The position numbers were made by a program, and so were the translations under genes. Below, in pieces: positions 21,613-32,587 of a stretch of 64,000 bases of DNA. Below the pieces are notes generated by a model. The model did no database searches, was not told where the DNA came from, and saw only the letters and a program-made list of their open reading frames with translations. This stretch comes from Xiphophorus maculatus (Eukaryota > Chordata > Actinopteri > Cyprinodontiformes > Poeciliidae). The stretch is taken from positions 29,432,508 through 29,496,507 of the forward strand of contig NC_036464.1 of the NCBI RefSeq assembly GCF_002775205.1, written 5' to 3'. Each line of letters begins with the position of its first letter. Within the stretch, counting starts at the first letter, position 1.

Positions 21613-24314
21613 GCCTTTTTGGGGGCTTTATCATATTCAAAAACTCACCAAACTTGGCGGTCGCAACTAGAAAATTTAAAAATTTTGAATTTTAAGGTCG
21701 TCGCAAAAATCGCAAAAAAAATTGCTGAACGGCGGCAACTAGCAATTTTCTGTTGACACAATGGTATGAACGTACTTCATCGTAGAGACATGAAATTTGG
21801 TACACTTGTAGAGCTCACCAAAAGACTCAGAACTTACATTTAATGTTATAAGCCAACTATCACAGAAAGTCGGCCATTTTGTATTGAACGTCCATTTTTT
21901 ACCTCGATTTTGACGTTTACAGCCTTCGTATTTGATCGAACTCCTCCTAGGGATTTCGATTGATCGACTTCAAACTCGGTCAGTCTGATCATAAGGCATG
22001 TTTGATTTAAAGTTATCAAATTGGTGAGTTTTGGAGCATGTTGAAGGGGGGTTAGCAGGGGTCAAAGTTCACCTACTCGCCATGAAACACGAAACTCTTA
22101 TATTTCCTATATAAAAACACATAGAGGGACCAAACTTTCATTGATTGATCGGCATCGGGTGCCCTACAATACCCTATGGTGAAATGATGACATCACTTAG
22201 GCCACGCCCCCTGAGAACAGGAAGTGTCATGTTTTACTGTGAACGGTCGCTATCTTAGCCCTTTGACCTAATCAACATGAAACTGTGTCCAGAGACAGAA
22301 GACATGTTGGTGTGTTGTGGATTCCAACCCTGACCGGCTTTGACATAGCAGGTGGGCGTGGCGGCGTGGCGAAGTGACCTGTAACGCCGTTGCCATACGT
22401 TTGGCTCTGAATTCCACAATTTCAGGCCCAGCTGCTCCAAACTCACTAGGATGGATCCTTATCCACCCACCGACAGGAATTCATAACAAAATGTGGTGGG
22501 CGTGGCCTAATTTCTCTATAGCGACCCCTAGAGTATTTTAAATGAACAGCCCTAAGCCATGCTTTAACCTAGAATTACGAAACTTGGTACACATGTGTAT
22601 CTTGTCAGGACGTACAAAAAAGTCTATTACAGCCATGGTCGAAACCCAACAGGAAGTCGGCCATTTTAGATTGAAGTTCATTTGACCTCGATTTTGACGT
22701 TTACAGCCTTTGCATTTGATCGAACTCCTCCTAGGGATTTCGATTGATCGGCTTCAAACTCGGTCAGTCTGATCATAAGGCATGTCTGATTTAAAGTTAT
22801 CAAATTGGTGACTGTCTGAGATTGCTGAAGGGGGGTTACCAGGGGTCAAAGTTCACCTACTCGCCATGAAACACGAAACTCTTATATATCCTGCACAGAA
22901 ACTCACAGAGACACCAAACTTTCAGTTATTGATCATCAATAGGTGTCCTAAAATACCCTGTGGTGAAATGATGACATCACTTAGGCCACGCCCCCTGAGA
23001 ACAGGAAATGTCATGTTTTACTGTGAACGGTCGCTATCTTAGCCCTTTGACCTCATCAACATGAAACTGTGTCCAGAGACAGAAGACATGTTGGTGTGTT
23101 GTGGATTCAAGCCCTGACCGGCTGCGATGAAGCAGCTGGGTGCGGCGGCATGGCGAAGTGACCTGTAACGCCGATGCCATACGTTTGCTTCTAGATTCCA
23201 CATGTTTCGACCGAGCTGAACCAAACTTGGCTTGAGTGATGCTGGTGTGATACCTGAAAATTCTATGTCATCAGATTATGACGTCATCTAAGCCCCGCCC
23301 CCTCAGAACAGGAAGTGCTATTTTTTTCCTTGGAAACTTTCATCTATGGCTCTCTTGACCTAATCAAGGTGATTCTGTGTTGGATGACAGATAGGAAGTT
23401 GGTCTCGCTTGCTTTAAAGTGCCAAGAGTTTTCAATGGCGGCAACGCCGTTCGTATACGTTTGCCTCTACATTCCACATATTTTGACCGAGCTGCATCAA
23501 ACTTGGCCTGAGTGATCCTGGAGGCTTGCCCGTCAATCCTAAATCATCACATTATGACGTCATCTAAGCCCCGCCCCCTCGGAACCGGAAGTGCCGTTTT
23601 TTTCCTTGGAAAGCTCTGTTTATGGCTCTCTTGACCTAATCAAGGTGATTCTGTGTTGGATGACAGATAGGAAGTTGGTCTCGCTTGCTTTAAAGTGCCA
23701 AGAGTTTTCAATGGCGGCAACGCCGTTCCTATACGTTTGCCTCTACATTCCACATATTTTGACCGAGCTGCATCAAACTTGGCCTGAGTGATCCTGGAGG
23801 CTTGCCCGTCAATCCTACGTCATCACATTATGACGTCATCTAAGCCCCGCCCCCTCGGAACCGGAAGTGCCGTTTTTTTCCTTGGAAAGCTCTGTTTATG
23901 GCTCTCTTGACCTAATCAAGGTAATTTGGATGATGAGCTCTGTCAATGCTCGCTTCTGGCTGAACCGTGTGGGCGTGGCCAAACGGCGAACATCAGTCCC
24001 TCGCCATATGCATACGTTTGGCTCTTATTCACGCATAGATCATCCGATTGGCGCCAAACTGGATATGTATGACCTTTGTTCTGCTCTAAAGAGCCCAACG
24101 GGTTTGAGATGTAATTTGGGGAAAATGCGCGACAGCTTCTGCAGCGGCTAGCGGGCGGCAGTGCTGGAAACTGCGGCAGAGCTTCTGCGGTGGGGAGCGG
24201 GCTGCGGCTCTGGAAAACGCGCGAGAGCTTCTGCGGTGGCCGGAACCCCCGCGGTGGCCAATAGGCCGGAGCGGCGCTTGCTGCGAGGGCCGCCCGAGGC
24301 TGCTTGCAGCTTTA
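21613..24314 (+). repeat. Array higher-order unit 5 (about 2.70 kb)
   Basis: Closely related to unit 4, including a triplet of 276-bp monomers (landmarks 23315, 23591, 23867). The last monomer switches to the sequence type of units 1-3 before the GC module (24118-24314). TGACGTCA at 23279, 23555 and 23831. Confidence 0.86.
23279..23838 (+). repeat. 276-bp monomers of unit 5
   Basis: The same monomer family as in unit 4 (TGACGTCA at 23279, 23555, 23831), with very few differences from it by eye. Confidence 0.86.
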
Positions 24315-24331
24315 ATTTTTTTTTTTTTTTG

Positions 24332-24347
24332 CTCGCACAGCGGCGAG
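24332..24347 (-). promoter_or_regulatory. Leader hairpin 2 (CTCGC-N6-GCGAG)
   Basis: Same five-base-pair stem as hairpins 1 and 3 with a different six-base loop; preceded on the plus strand by a long T run. The array lies between this hairpin and hairpin 3. Confidence 0.6.
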
Positions 24348-24374
24348 GAAATCACACACAGCAGAAAGATTTTT

Positions 24375-24390
24375 CTCGCGCGGCGGCGAG
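24375..24390 (-). promoter_or_regulatory. Leader hairpin 1 (CTCGC-N6-GCGAG)
   Basis: First of three stem-sharing hairpins on the sense (minus) strand, 43 bp from hairpin 2. Confidence 0.6.
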
Positions 24391-25242
24391 AAAATCAAAG
24401 ACCACAGATGAAATAAAGAAACTTCCCACAGATTATAATTCCCGAATGTTTACCATGGTTTTAAAAGACATTGCCATAAACGAAGGAGAGTACATTTAAA
24501 CACGCAAAGTCTGCTCAGCGGCAGACGTTTACATACACATAGCTGACAGACACACACACAGCTGACAGATACACAGAAATGGATCCACGCTTTTCAGCTC
24601 CTATGATGTCCTCTTTTTTTTCACTTATTTTCTTCACTTATTTCTCTACAGAGGAACAGATCGCGATCATCCTTTATCTTATTCTCTTATCTTTTTTCCT
24701 ATGGTGGACCCCTCTCAACACTTTTGTGTTTTTTGAGCAAGTCACAGATTGGCTAACGCGTTCTTTTAGGGGGCAGCACTCCCCAAGGATAGAACCGACA
24801 AAACCTAGTCTTTCCCTTTCCCGCGTCCAGGAAAGGTCGGAGACGACCAGTTCTCACTACAGAGCCAATCGACCTTTTACTTTGACTATTAACTGTTTAA
24901 GTAACTTTAACCTTTTCTCCTATGAATAACTCGAAAGCCTTTAGACAAACAAATCAAAAGCAGTACGAACAACAGCTGACAATCGAACAATGGTTGACCA
25001 CTTCAGACAACTCAGTAACACACAATATAACAGCAATCGATAGCTGGAATTCAGAGGTTTAAGAAGAATGCAACACCATCCACTGCTGATTTCTGGAATT
25101 TAGACAGTCCAACAGAAACAATGCTATGGTGTTTTTTAAGGAAAATTTTCCTCACCTTATATTTGGGCCCAACACCAGAACACTGCCTCCGTCAGGCTGC
25201 GCCGGAACGGCCTGTTCAATCTCTGCTCGTGTCTCAGCACAA
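24391..25242 (-). other. Provirus 5' leader downstream of the primer-binding site
   Basis: About 850 bp of untranslated leader on the minus strand. The plus-strand frame at 24579-24929 has no recognisable domain and runs antisense to the provirus, so it is treated as chance. Confidence 0.6.
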
Positions 25243-25260
25243 AACCATCCTCTGCTACCA
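25243..25260 (-). promoter_or_regulatory. Primer-binding site for initiator-methionine tRNA
   Basis: On the minus strand, two bases after the LTR, TGGTAGCAGAGGATGGTT is the exact complement of the 3' 18 nucleotides of vertebrate initiator tRNA-Met, and the next base also pairs. This primes minus-strand DNA synthesis. Confidence 0.85.
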
Positions 25261-25262
25261 AT

Positions 25263-25626
25263 TGTTGAAAATGGATCAAAAATGTACCGCACACAGAGCA
25301 GAAAATCAGCCAGTACAAGTAATCAGACTTTACTTATTTTATTCTTTTTTAGCGCTAAAAAAGGAGACGCTTACCCTTACAGACTAGGTGTGAATGTGAC
25401 CGAGTCTATACAGCATCTCATCAAAAACGGGAAGATTCGTTTACTATACTACGGATGCACCTGGTGGTCATCTGATGTCTTACGTCATTTTATCAACTAA
25501 GTTTCTATTTCCTGGGAGACGGGAGTCTGAGGAGTTTCTATAGATGTTACAATTACAAAGGCCCTTTGTGTGAGAATATGCGAGTGTAGTGTGTGAATGT
25601 ATTTGAGCTTGATAAGCGCCTCAACA
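25263..25626 (-). repeat. 5' LTR of the provirus
   Basis: 364 bp, identical by eye to the 3' LTR at 2130-2493. On the minus strand: AATAAA at plus 25338-25343 and the palindrome TTTTTTAGCGCTAAAAAA at 25345-25362. Followed by target duplication CAAC at 25627-25630. Confidence 0.93.
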
Positions 25627-25630
25627 CAAC

Positions 25631-27490
25631 ACAGTTCAATGTTTAGTCTGCACACATACTTATGGTTCAACACTCATCCATGTTTTATATTTCACATGAT
25701 CATTACATTTTACAGCACAACATTGGTGTGTGTGTGTGTTGGGGTCTCTGAGCCCCAGAGTTGCAGAGAGGCTTTGCATTCAGCCGGTGAGATCACAGGA
25801 GACATGTGAACAGCCGCATGTTTAAAGGATAGAGGTTTCTATCCGCTGGGTCCTGATAGAAATCTCGCCTGGTTCTGTCAAACTCACAGTATGAAGGTGT
25901 CACGCTCAGAACAGACAGCTCTTTCTTTTCAGGTTCAGTCCTGCTGAGTTTTTTTTCTGTCAGTTCTTACACCTTGCACACAGTTTTTGACTTCACGTCG
26001 TCGGCTTAACGAGAGACAACGGGGATTGTTTTCTCCCCTTCAGAAGACATTATCTGCTGCTGTTCAATATTAAGACTGAGTTTAAGAGAAAAGCAATAAA
26101 CATCATAGCAGAGCTTGAGAGTCTGTTGAGGGTTAAGCATCAGCACATGCATGGGTTTACAGTTTGCCTGCTGTCAGTCCTGACATCACATCAGAGTTCT
26201 CCACCTGGAAATGATCTCCAGATGTCAAAGAGCCTTAAATCCAGGCAGCATCTGAGCTGGACCGTGACACATTAACATGAAAGGAACAAAAACTCCACAA
26301 GAACGGTTCTACACAACCACGACATATAACTATGTCGTTTTATGAAGTTAGATTTTTCTACAGAAACACTGTAAATGGATTTGTTTCAATTGTTCAAAGC
26401 TTTTTGTGGTGATTTCAATGCCTTTTTTCAACACCTGGGTACCAGATTTCTCCCACGTGTACAAAAACATTAGATGCATTTTGTCAGCAGAAGTGAAACA
26501 TTAACTTTGTTAATATCAGAAATTCAAGACAGATTATGACACATGACCTCAAGAACAACTTTAAGTTCAGTCTAAACGTATTCACCATGTAGTTTTGCTG
26601 GTACAAATGAGACTATTGTCATGTTTCGTGTTAAACTGTTTTATGCAGGTGTCTGGGTTTAATCAACCATTGTTTCTAATCAAGTAGCACTGCTGTACAC
26701 AGCCACAAGCCACAGCTGCTGGAGTCTGAAACAGGAATCCACATGGACTACACCATTTTCATGGTAATCCAATTCTTCAATTTTAGCTATTTAGTTTACC
26801 AAGCTGGTGAAGCATCAAATACAAACTGTAGGATATTGGTGGTAAAACTTTCCGTAGTTATTTTTGTGTGAAATTTGGCCTTGATTCTTCATTTGTTTTG
26901 TTCCTAATAAACATCATCTTTAGTTTTGATTGGAGTTTTGTTTTATTTTCAATTTTGTTTTCGTTCTGAGTTATCATTTATGTTTTTTTAGAACTGAGGA
27001 CTCCTTAATTTCCTCCACTTGTTGCTGCTCAAATAAGCAAATAAATAAAAACTTGACTACAGCTTTTAACTGCATTGATGGAACACAATGAAACAAGATA
27101 TTTTGCTGAAAATAAAATCTTTCCGTCAAAGACGTTGATATTAGGCAAAACGTGAATTTAAATCTAAAACTCTTGGAGATTCCCTCAAGCTACTTCTTAA
27201 ATTTGCTTAATATGTACAGGGCTGCAAGGGGCTGCTTCCCATTTCCAGTGTTTATTGGCTGAGGCGTAGCTTTCTCAGCCTGAACAGGTCAGTAATCAAT
27301 CACAAAGAAGCAGAAACACAATCAACCAGGGACACAGCCATTCCTTAGGGACATTTGCAGTTAGTGATTACATTAGTATGCAGGTTTTAGGGCTGTGGGG
27401 GAAGCTGGAGTCCCCAGAGAAAAACCAGATCTCCTGGTGCAGAAATCTGCTGATGCAATCTGATTCACTGCATTTCATCTGGCAGCTCAG
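25631..27490. other. Intergenic sequence, no gene recognised
   Basis: AT-rich DNA with a short GT run near 25730. Only short frames without domains. A 23-bp segment near 26591-26613 recurs exactly near 28950. Confidence 0.55.
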
Positions 27491-27820
27491 TGTGAGGATT
27501 TGGTTTTCTGTGTGTCCTTTTAGTTCCTGTGTTGTCTTGTCTGCCCCTGATTGCTCCCAGCTGTGTCCCGTGTTGTTACCTCTTGTGTATTTAATCCCAC
27601 CTGTGTTCCCTGTTCCTTGTCGGATTTTTGTCTCAACTGTCTTGCTGTCTTGCATTGTGTTATCTACCAGTGCTACCAGCATTTGTGTTCCTTGCCTTAT
27701 GCTCACCTGTGCTGCCTGGATTTCACTGTGTCTTTGTTGCTCATCATTAAAACTACAATTATTCATCATAACTTGGGTCCACCGTGTCTACCTCACCACC
27801 TAAACCTACAATACATGACA
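27491..27820 (+). repeat. Probable solo LTR (gypsy-like), copy 1
   Basis: Begins TGTGAGGATT and ends ATACATGACA, with flanks CTCAG and TTCAG (4 of 5 bases match). Interior shares the order and wording of the 33210-33613 LTR, including a TTGTGTATTTAAT promoter-like stretch and a 3' segment ATTAAAACTACAA. No internal retrotransposon sequence is attached. Confidence 0.65.
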
Positions 27821-28127
27821 TTCAGCCTGAGAGTTCAGAGTAACTAATACTGGAGGACAATCCACAGCACAATGTTTCCATCTGCAGACCTCATTTTTGT
27901 TACTTTTTTTTTAAAGGGAACTACGACTAGTTATAAAAATAGGCCTTATTTGGGAAATATTTATCTTAGATGTAAAAGCAATACAGTAATAATGCTGTAG
28001 GTTATTTAGTTTTTATAAATTTTAATAAAATATTTTCACAGGAACGTCACCATGTCGATTACACTGCAATGCATTCTGGGTAAATGATGTGTAATGGTCC
28101 AACTGCCTGGCTCCTCCAGCCAAAACA

Positions 28128-28313
28128 ATGATGAGTAACGTTATTAAGCCTTTTCAAATAGTAGAAATCAGAAGAGGTGATGATGATGAGGAGGACCAAA
28201 TGGAGGAAGAAGACAGAGTTGGCAGTAGCAGCTGGTGTTTTGCTGCTAACTTCAGCTTTGTTAATGAAACAATGAATGACACCTACCTCTGGTCGGACTG
28301 TGTGATCCGGTAA
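28128..28313 (+). other. Orphan candidate first exon
   Basis: A 61-codon frame starting MMSNVIKPF with an acidic DDDEEDQMEEED stretch, whose last sense codons overlap a perfect donor CGGTAAGT. No domain is recognised and no following exon was found. It could be a decayed transposase exon or chance. Confidence 0.2.
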
Positions 28314-29554
28314 GTACTTCTGTAGCTCTGTGTCCAGTTAGGCAACAGCGGTTTAGGTACCAACACCGAACTCACAGTGCCATTGTTCTATCAGTGCTAC
28401 TTCGTCAGAATTTCCTACCGTAGCACGGATAGATAGCTAAGTCTGTCAGTGCTACGCGTCCAAAACTGCTACCATCATGTTTACAAACAGAGAACTATAG
28501 CAGGTTGTGTTAATGTTAAATATTTTGGATAACATTATTTGAGTGACGGGACTGAAGTGGAAGCTTAGGAGTTATGCTTAGCTTAGCACTGGAACAATTT
28601 ATATCCATGATGAAACCACAAGAAGATCACTTCCTTCATCTGAATATTATACTCGTTTAAAATGAAAAGCTGTAGATGTATGCACTAATCCTTTTACTAG
28701 AATATTCTATCTGCTAAAAATATTTTAAATACAAAGGTGTTTGTAAGAATAAAACAGTATCAGACAGGGGAAACACATTTTTATTGGAATTAAATTAAAC
28801 ACATGGGTCCGGTTGGATCGGTGATGTCAGTATTGCAGGCAGTATAGCTCCTGTTAGCATCTCAAACAGGGTCCAGCTCTGGCTGACTCAGCGGCAGCAC
28901 AGCGTTTATTTTTAGCTCCTAAAGATGACAATCACCTGTTAGAGCCTTCCTTAGTTTTGCTGGTACAAATGAGAGTTCTGGAGAAATGTCCAGGACCAGA
29001 TTAGGTCCTTCGGAAGTTGTGTTCCACTCTGGCTTGTGCACTGCACTCTCCTTTCTTTCATGTGGGAAATAATCCAGACTTGCCTCAATCTTTATTTTTT
29101 TCATCACAACGATAGTGACACAGTGTGGCATTATCTAACTTACACCAGTCAAATGCAATATGATAAGCAACTACTCAGGAAAAGTTAGCTTTCCTGTGTT
29201 ATGTCTGTAGACTCCAGTACAAAATGAACCAAAACGCTTCATCAACCAATCTGTGAATAAATGGCAACCTCCATTTATGAAAAATATAACAAAAGATGTT
29301 AAATTTTGAAGTAATTATGAGTTTTGGCGTATCACAAACAGAAATTTATTTTTAGGTAATAGGAAAATTGCAACATACTTAGGCCAACATGTCCAACTAG
29401 TCCTTGATCCTTTTAACAATTTACTTCTAATATTTTACCAGGTTGGCCAAATCTCCCACAGCAAACATTAACCCCCCTGCAGTCATTTGGACCCTACAGG
29501 CTTTTCAGTCTGAGCATGATCCAGCAGGGTCACTTTTATGAGGTTTTGTGTGTG
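28314..29554. other. AT-rich intergenic sequence, no gene recognised
   Basis: Short frames only. The minus-strand frame 28919-29131 is the longest and has no recognised domain. Confidence 0.55.
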
Positions 29555-31082
29555 TGTTGGAAGTATTTTATATTTTATTATCATTATTTGCTTTACCTTT
29601 ATTTCATATGATTATCCATTTTATTTACCTTTGCACTTACATTTTAATGATGTGTTTTGAGTGTTTTGAAGTGTTTGCACAACAGCATGGAGATTAAATG
29701 AAAAGAAATAGGAGAGAATGTTGCAAATAAAAATAAAAAAATAAAAATAAGCAGAAAAAACAGGTTTGTTAAGATCGGACAACAAAGTGCAATTAAGACA
29801 TATTCTATAAGAATGTTAAGATGAAAAGAACAATGAGACTCCAGCAAAAGAGCTGGAACAATAGAAACCCAGACAACACCTCAGCAGGAAAGAACAGGTA
29901 GCTGTAATTAAATTAAATATCTCTAAGTGTTGAAAATTATGGACACAGCAGTGTTCGTAGATCATGAAGTATTTGTTGCTTCTAAATTTAGAGTTTAATT
30001 CTAAAAAGAAATGAATCCACATTTTATTGAAATTGGTGACGTGTTTCAGCAGCAGAACATTATCAGTTGTTGCTGGATCCTAACATAAGTTTAGGATATT
30101 TCTTTACAGATGTGCAGATGTTACTTAAAATAGGATCCCGAAGGCTAGAGTTAAAAAAATTAAAACATAAAAAATGTTAACAAAACATTGGAAAATTCCT
30201 TTTTCCAATGTTAAAATTGGATAAACAATTTAAGCAAAGAAAAATGATCAGGACAGACTGAAATTTTGACTGACTACAATTCTGACTAATTGTTTTGTGT
30301 TTTGTCTGTGTCGCTTTTCATGTTGATATGAATGAGTGTGTGATTATTAAAAAAGGAGAAAAACAACAAACAAACTGTACTTCAGTACTGAGTAACTGAT
30401 CAAATTATTAATATTTTGATATTAAAAAATTACATTGACAGTTGATTCTGAAATACAAATTTAAGTGAGATTTTGATATTCCAAGTTACTAGTTCCTCCA
30501 CATTGATGAAAGTAAATTAAGGTAATATTTTCTAGACTAAAGTTTAGAACCTTTTTAATCTAGGATTAATTTCAGGATGGTCATTTTTAATTAAGCAAGA
30601 AGAGATAACTGTGGTGTTTTACCTTGATAAATTTGGCAATATTTACAGGTAAATCTGTAACAAACCACCCCTTTGCTAATAAATATTCTATAAGCAAAAC
30701 AACTGCCAGCTAACCTAGTAGTATGTAAGTGTGTAGCACACACGACAGGTACCAATGAGGTCTTTAATGGAAATAGATTAGCTGATTCGAATGAGCAGAA
30801 GTGGCAGCATCAGCAGAAATAAAAGTGTTAGATATAGAGGAACAAACTATTATGCACAAAAAGATATATAGAGACATACAACAGCAAAGGCCTAAATTGG
30901 AAAAATGATTGTGGATAGATGAAAGGGCAGCATTGAATTCTCTATTTAAAGTAGTAGAAATTGTGATACATTTGCATGAAATGCATCTTCGGGGGGTTAT
31001 GGATTTACCTTTTATATTACTTGATTAGATTACTGGAACTTATATGACATGTTCTGATCTGTGCTAAACATAACCCACAGTG

Positions 31083-31560
31083 AAACAGGGAAACTTAAGA
31101 CCAAGAAGAATAAAGTTTCCAGAACCTAAATATCCTTTTCAAGTGATTCATATGGATTTCATAGAACTAAATCAAAATGAAAGAAAAATATTGTTTGGTT
31201 ATAATAGATGAATACTCTAAATGGATAGAGTTGTTCTTCACTAAGATATGCTCTGACGGTGGCTAAAGCACTTTGCAGAGAGATCATTCCCAGATATGGA
31301 ATACCTGAACGAATTATAATGTTAACCAACTTGTTAAACAAAAACAACATAGGATTGATTTAAAACATCATTGTGCCGGCTACCCTCAGAGTCCTGCATT
31401 AGTGGAGAGAAACATTAGGTTCAAGAAACAGCAAAATGACACCCAGCTGGGTCCGAGATGCGGGATTATGATGATTTTGCTAATCTAGATTTTTGTTTGG
31501 TTTACACCCATTTAAAATGACTGTGAATAAAACTTATCAGTAAAAGGCCTAAAGAAAAAG
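31083..31560 (+). pseudogene. pol: Integrase remnant of the decayed element
   Basis: Broken plus-strand frames retain integrase-core wording: PFQVIHMDFIEL with the first catalytic aspartate, VIIDEYSKWIE after it, and further on LKHHCAGYPQSPALVERN around the position of the catalytic glutamate. Stops and frameshifts are frequent and the second aspartate motif is damaged. Recognised by family pattern only. Confidence 0.65.
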
Positions 31561-32587
31561 TGGTGTATCTGGAAAATGTCTGGATTTGTTGAGTTATACA
31601 TTAACATTATAATTAATCCAGGTCTAATTCTTTTTGAAGAAATTATATAGAATATTTTAGTTAAACAACAAGTAAGATCCAGTTTGTTCTATACAGGTAA
31701 TTTAAACTGGGATGTTAATTCACACTGATATTCACTGTTTGATTGACGTCAAATGTGATTTATCCAACTATATTGTTTTTTTTTTGACCTTTTTGTTTTA
31801 TTTTTGGTTTTCTATTACAAGATCTGCTAAAAATAAAGCTGAGATAAAAGCAGAAGTAAAACGTTGATGAAGATAATAAATGAACAGGAATCTGAGGAAT
31901 TACTGAATATGCTCTACATTAAAAGAAAATATTAACTTTGAACCATGTCAATAAGGTTGTGAATCAGGTGGCTACAGGGTTTCTGAGTCTTCCATTTGTT
32001 GGTGGTGTATTATAAATAAAATGTAGACAGAATGAATTACATCCACTATAATGTGCAGAATTAGGAAACTAGATAGGGGGATATAAGGCTGTGTATGACA
32101 AGTGTTGCTGTTACCTCTGAGGGCATTCTGGAACAGAATTGCCCTTGATACACTGCTGGCTAAGAAGAGGAAAAAGTGTGTATAGTGTTTGGAGAAACAG
32201 CTGCACATTTATCCCAACACAATAGTAGCTGCAGTCGGTAGCCTAATGGAGGCAAGTGAGAGGCTTTCAACCTGGAATGGGAAAAAAGAAGATCCACTCA
32301 GGAGTGGAGGGGACATGTTCATACCTTTGGAAATATCGCACTCTAGTTTCCTCTGTTTCTGTTTTCCATTGCAGTATTTGCTGCTGTTCTTACTTTATGT
32401 GGATGTTGTTGTATTCCATGTTTGCGTTCTTTGTTAAACGGATTGCAATTTCCCATGGAAGACCGCAGAACCCAAATGAACTCCTGTTAGGCTAACAATT
32501 GTTTTCTAACGCTAATGATGACGATGATGATGACACTGTGAATGAACATGAGGATTGGTACAAATATATGATAATACAGGGGAGAAA

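Larger units (their letters stand above)
9909..24314 (+). repeat. 14.4-kb tandem array inserted in the provirus leader
   Basis: Five higher-order units, each beginning (plus strand) with GCCTTTTTGGGGGCTTTA and ending with a GC-rich module that finishes GGCTGCTTGCAGCTTTAA. The units start at 10165, 12775, 15691, 18912 and 21613. Four short GGCC-bounded modules precede the first unit. The array is bordered by T runs on both sides (9903-9908; about 24316-24330), which may hide a target duplication. All reading frames inside are short and recur only because the DNA recurs; none has a known domain. I do not recognise the family; similar GC-rich/AT-rich alternating repeats are known to be abundant in fish, but I cannot name a class. 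Confidence 0.88.
2130..25626 (-). mobile_element. Retrovirus-like provirus (ERV) with a 14.4-kb array in its leader
   Basis: A complete LTR-to-LTR insertion read on the minus strand. The order is 5' LTR (25263-25626), primer-binding site, leader, gag, protease, RT, RNase H, integrase, an env transmembrane remnant, polypurine tract, 3' LTR (2130-2493). CAAC flanks both ends (2126-2129 and 25627-25630), a 4-bp target duplication, and the LTRs begin TGTTGA and end TCAACA. Gag with an N-terminal glycine, a PPPY motif and one CCHC knuckle, plus a YVDD RT, fits a gamma/epsilon-like (class I) fish retrovirus. Every major gene is interrupted, so this copy cannot encode an intact virus. The provirus is about 9.1 kb without the leader array and 23.5 kb with it. 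Lineage is inferred from motifs only. Confidence 0.92.

Noticed and set aside
10165..24314. Dozens of repeated 60-127-codon reading frames in the array
   Set aside because: They recur because the DNA recurs. They lie on both strands, overlap, contain no known domain and change end points with single substitutions, so I did not annotate them as genes.
9909..24314. CRISPR array
   Set aside because: Units are long (276 bp to 3.2 kb), lack unique spacers and cas genes, and the genome is that of a vertebrate.
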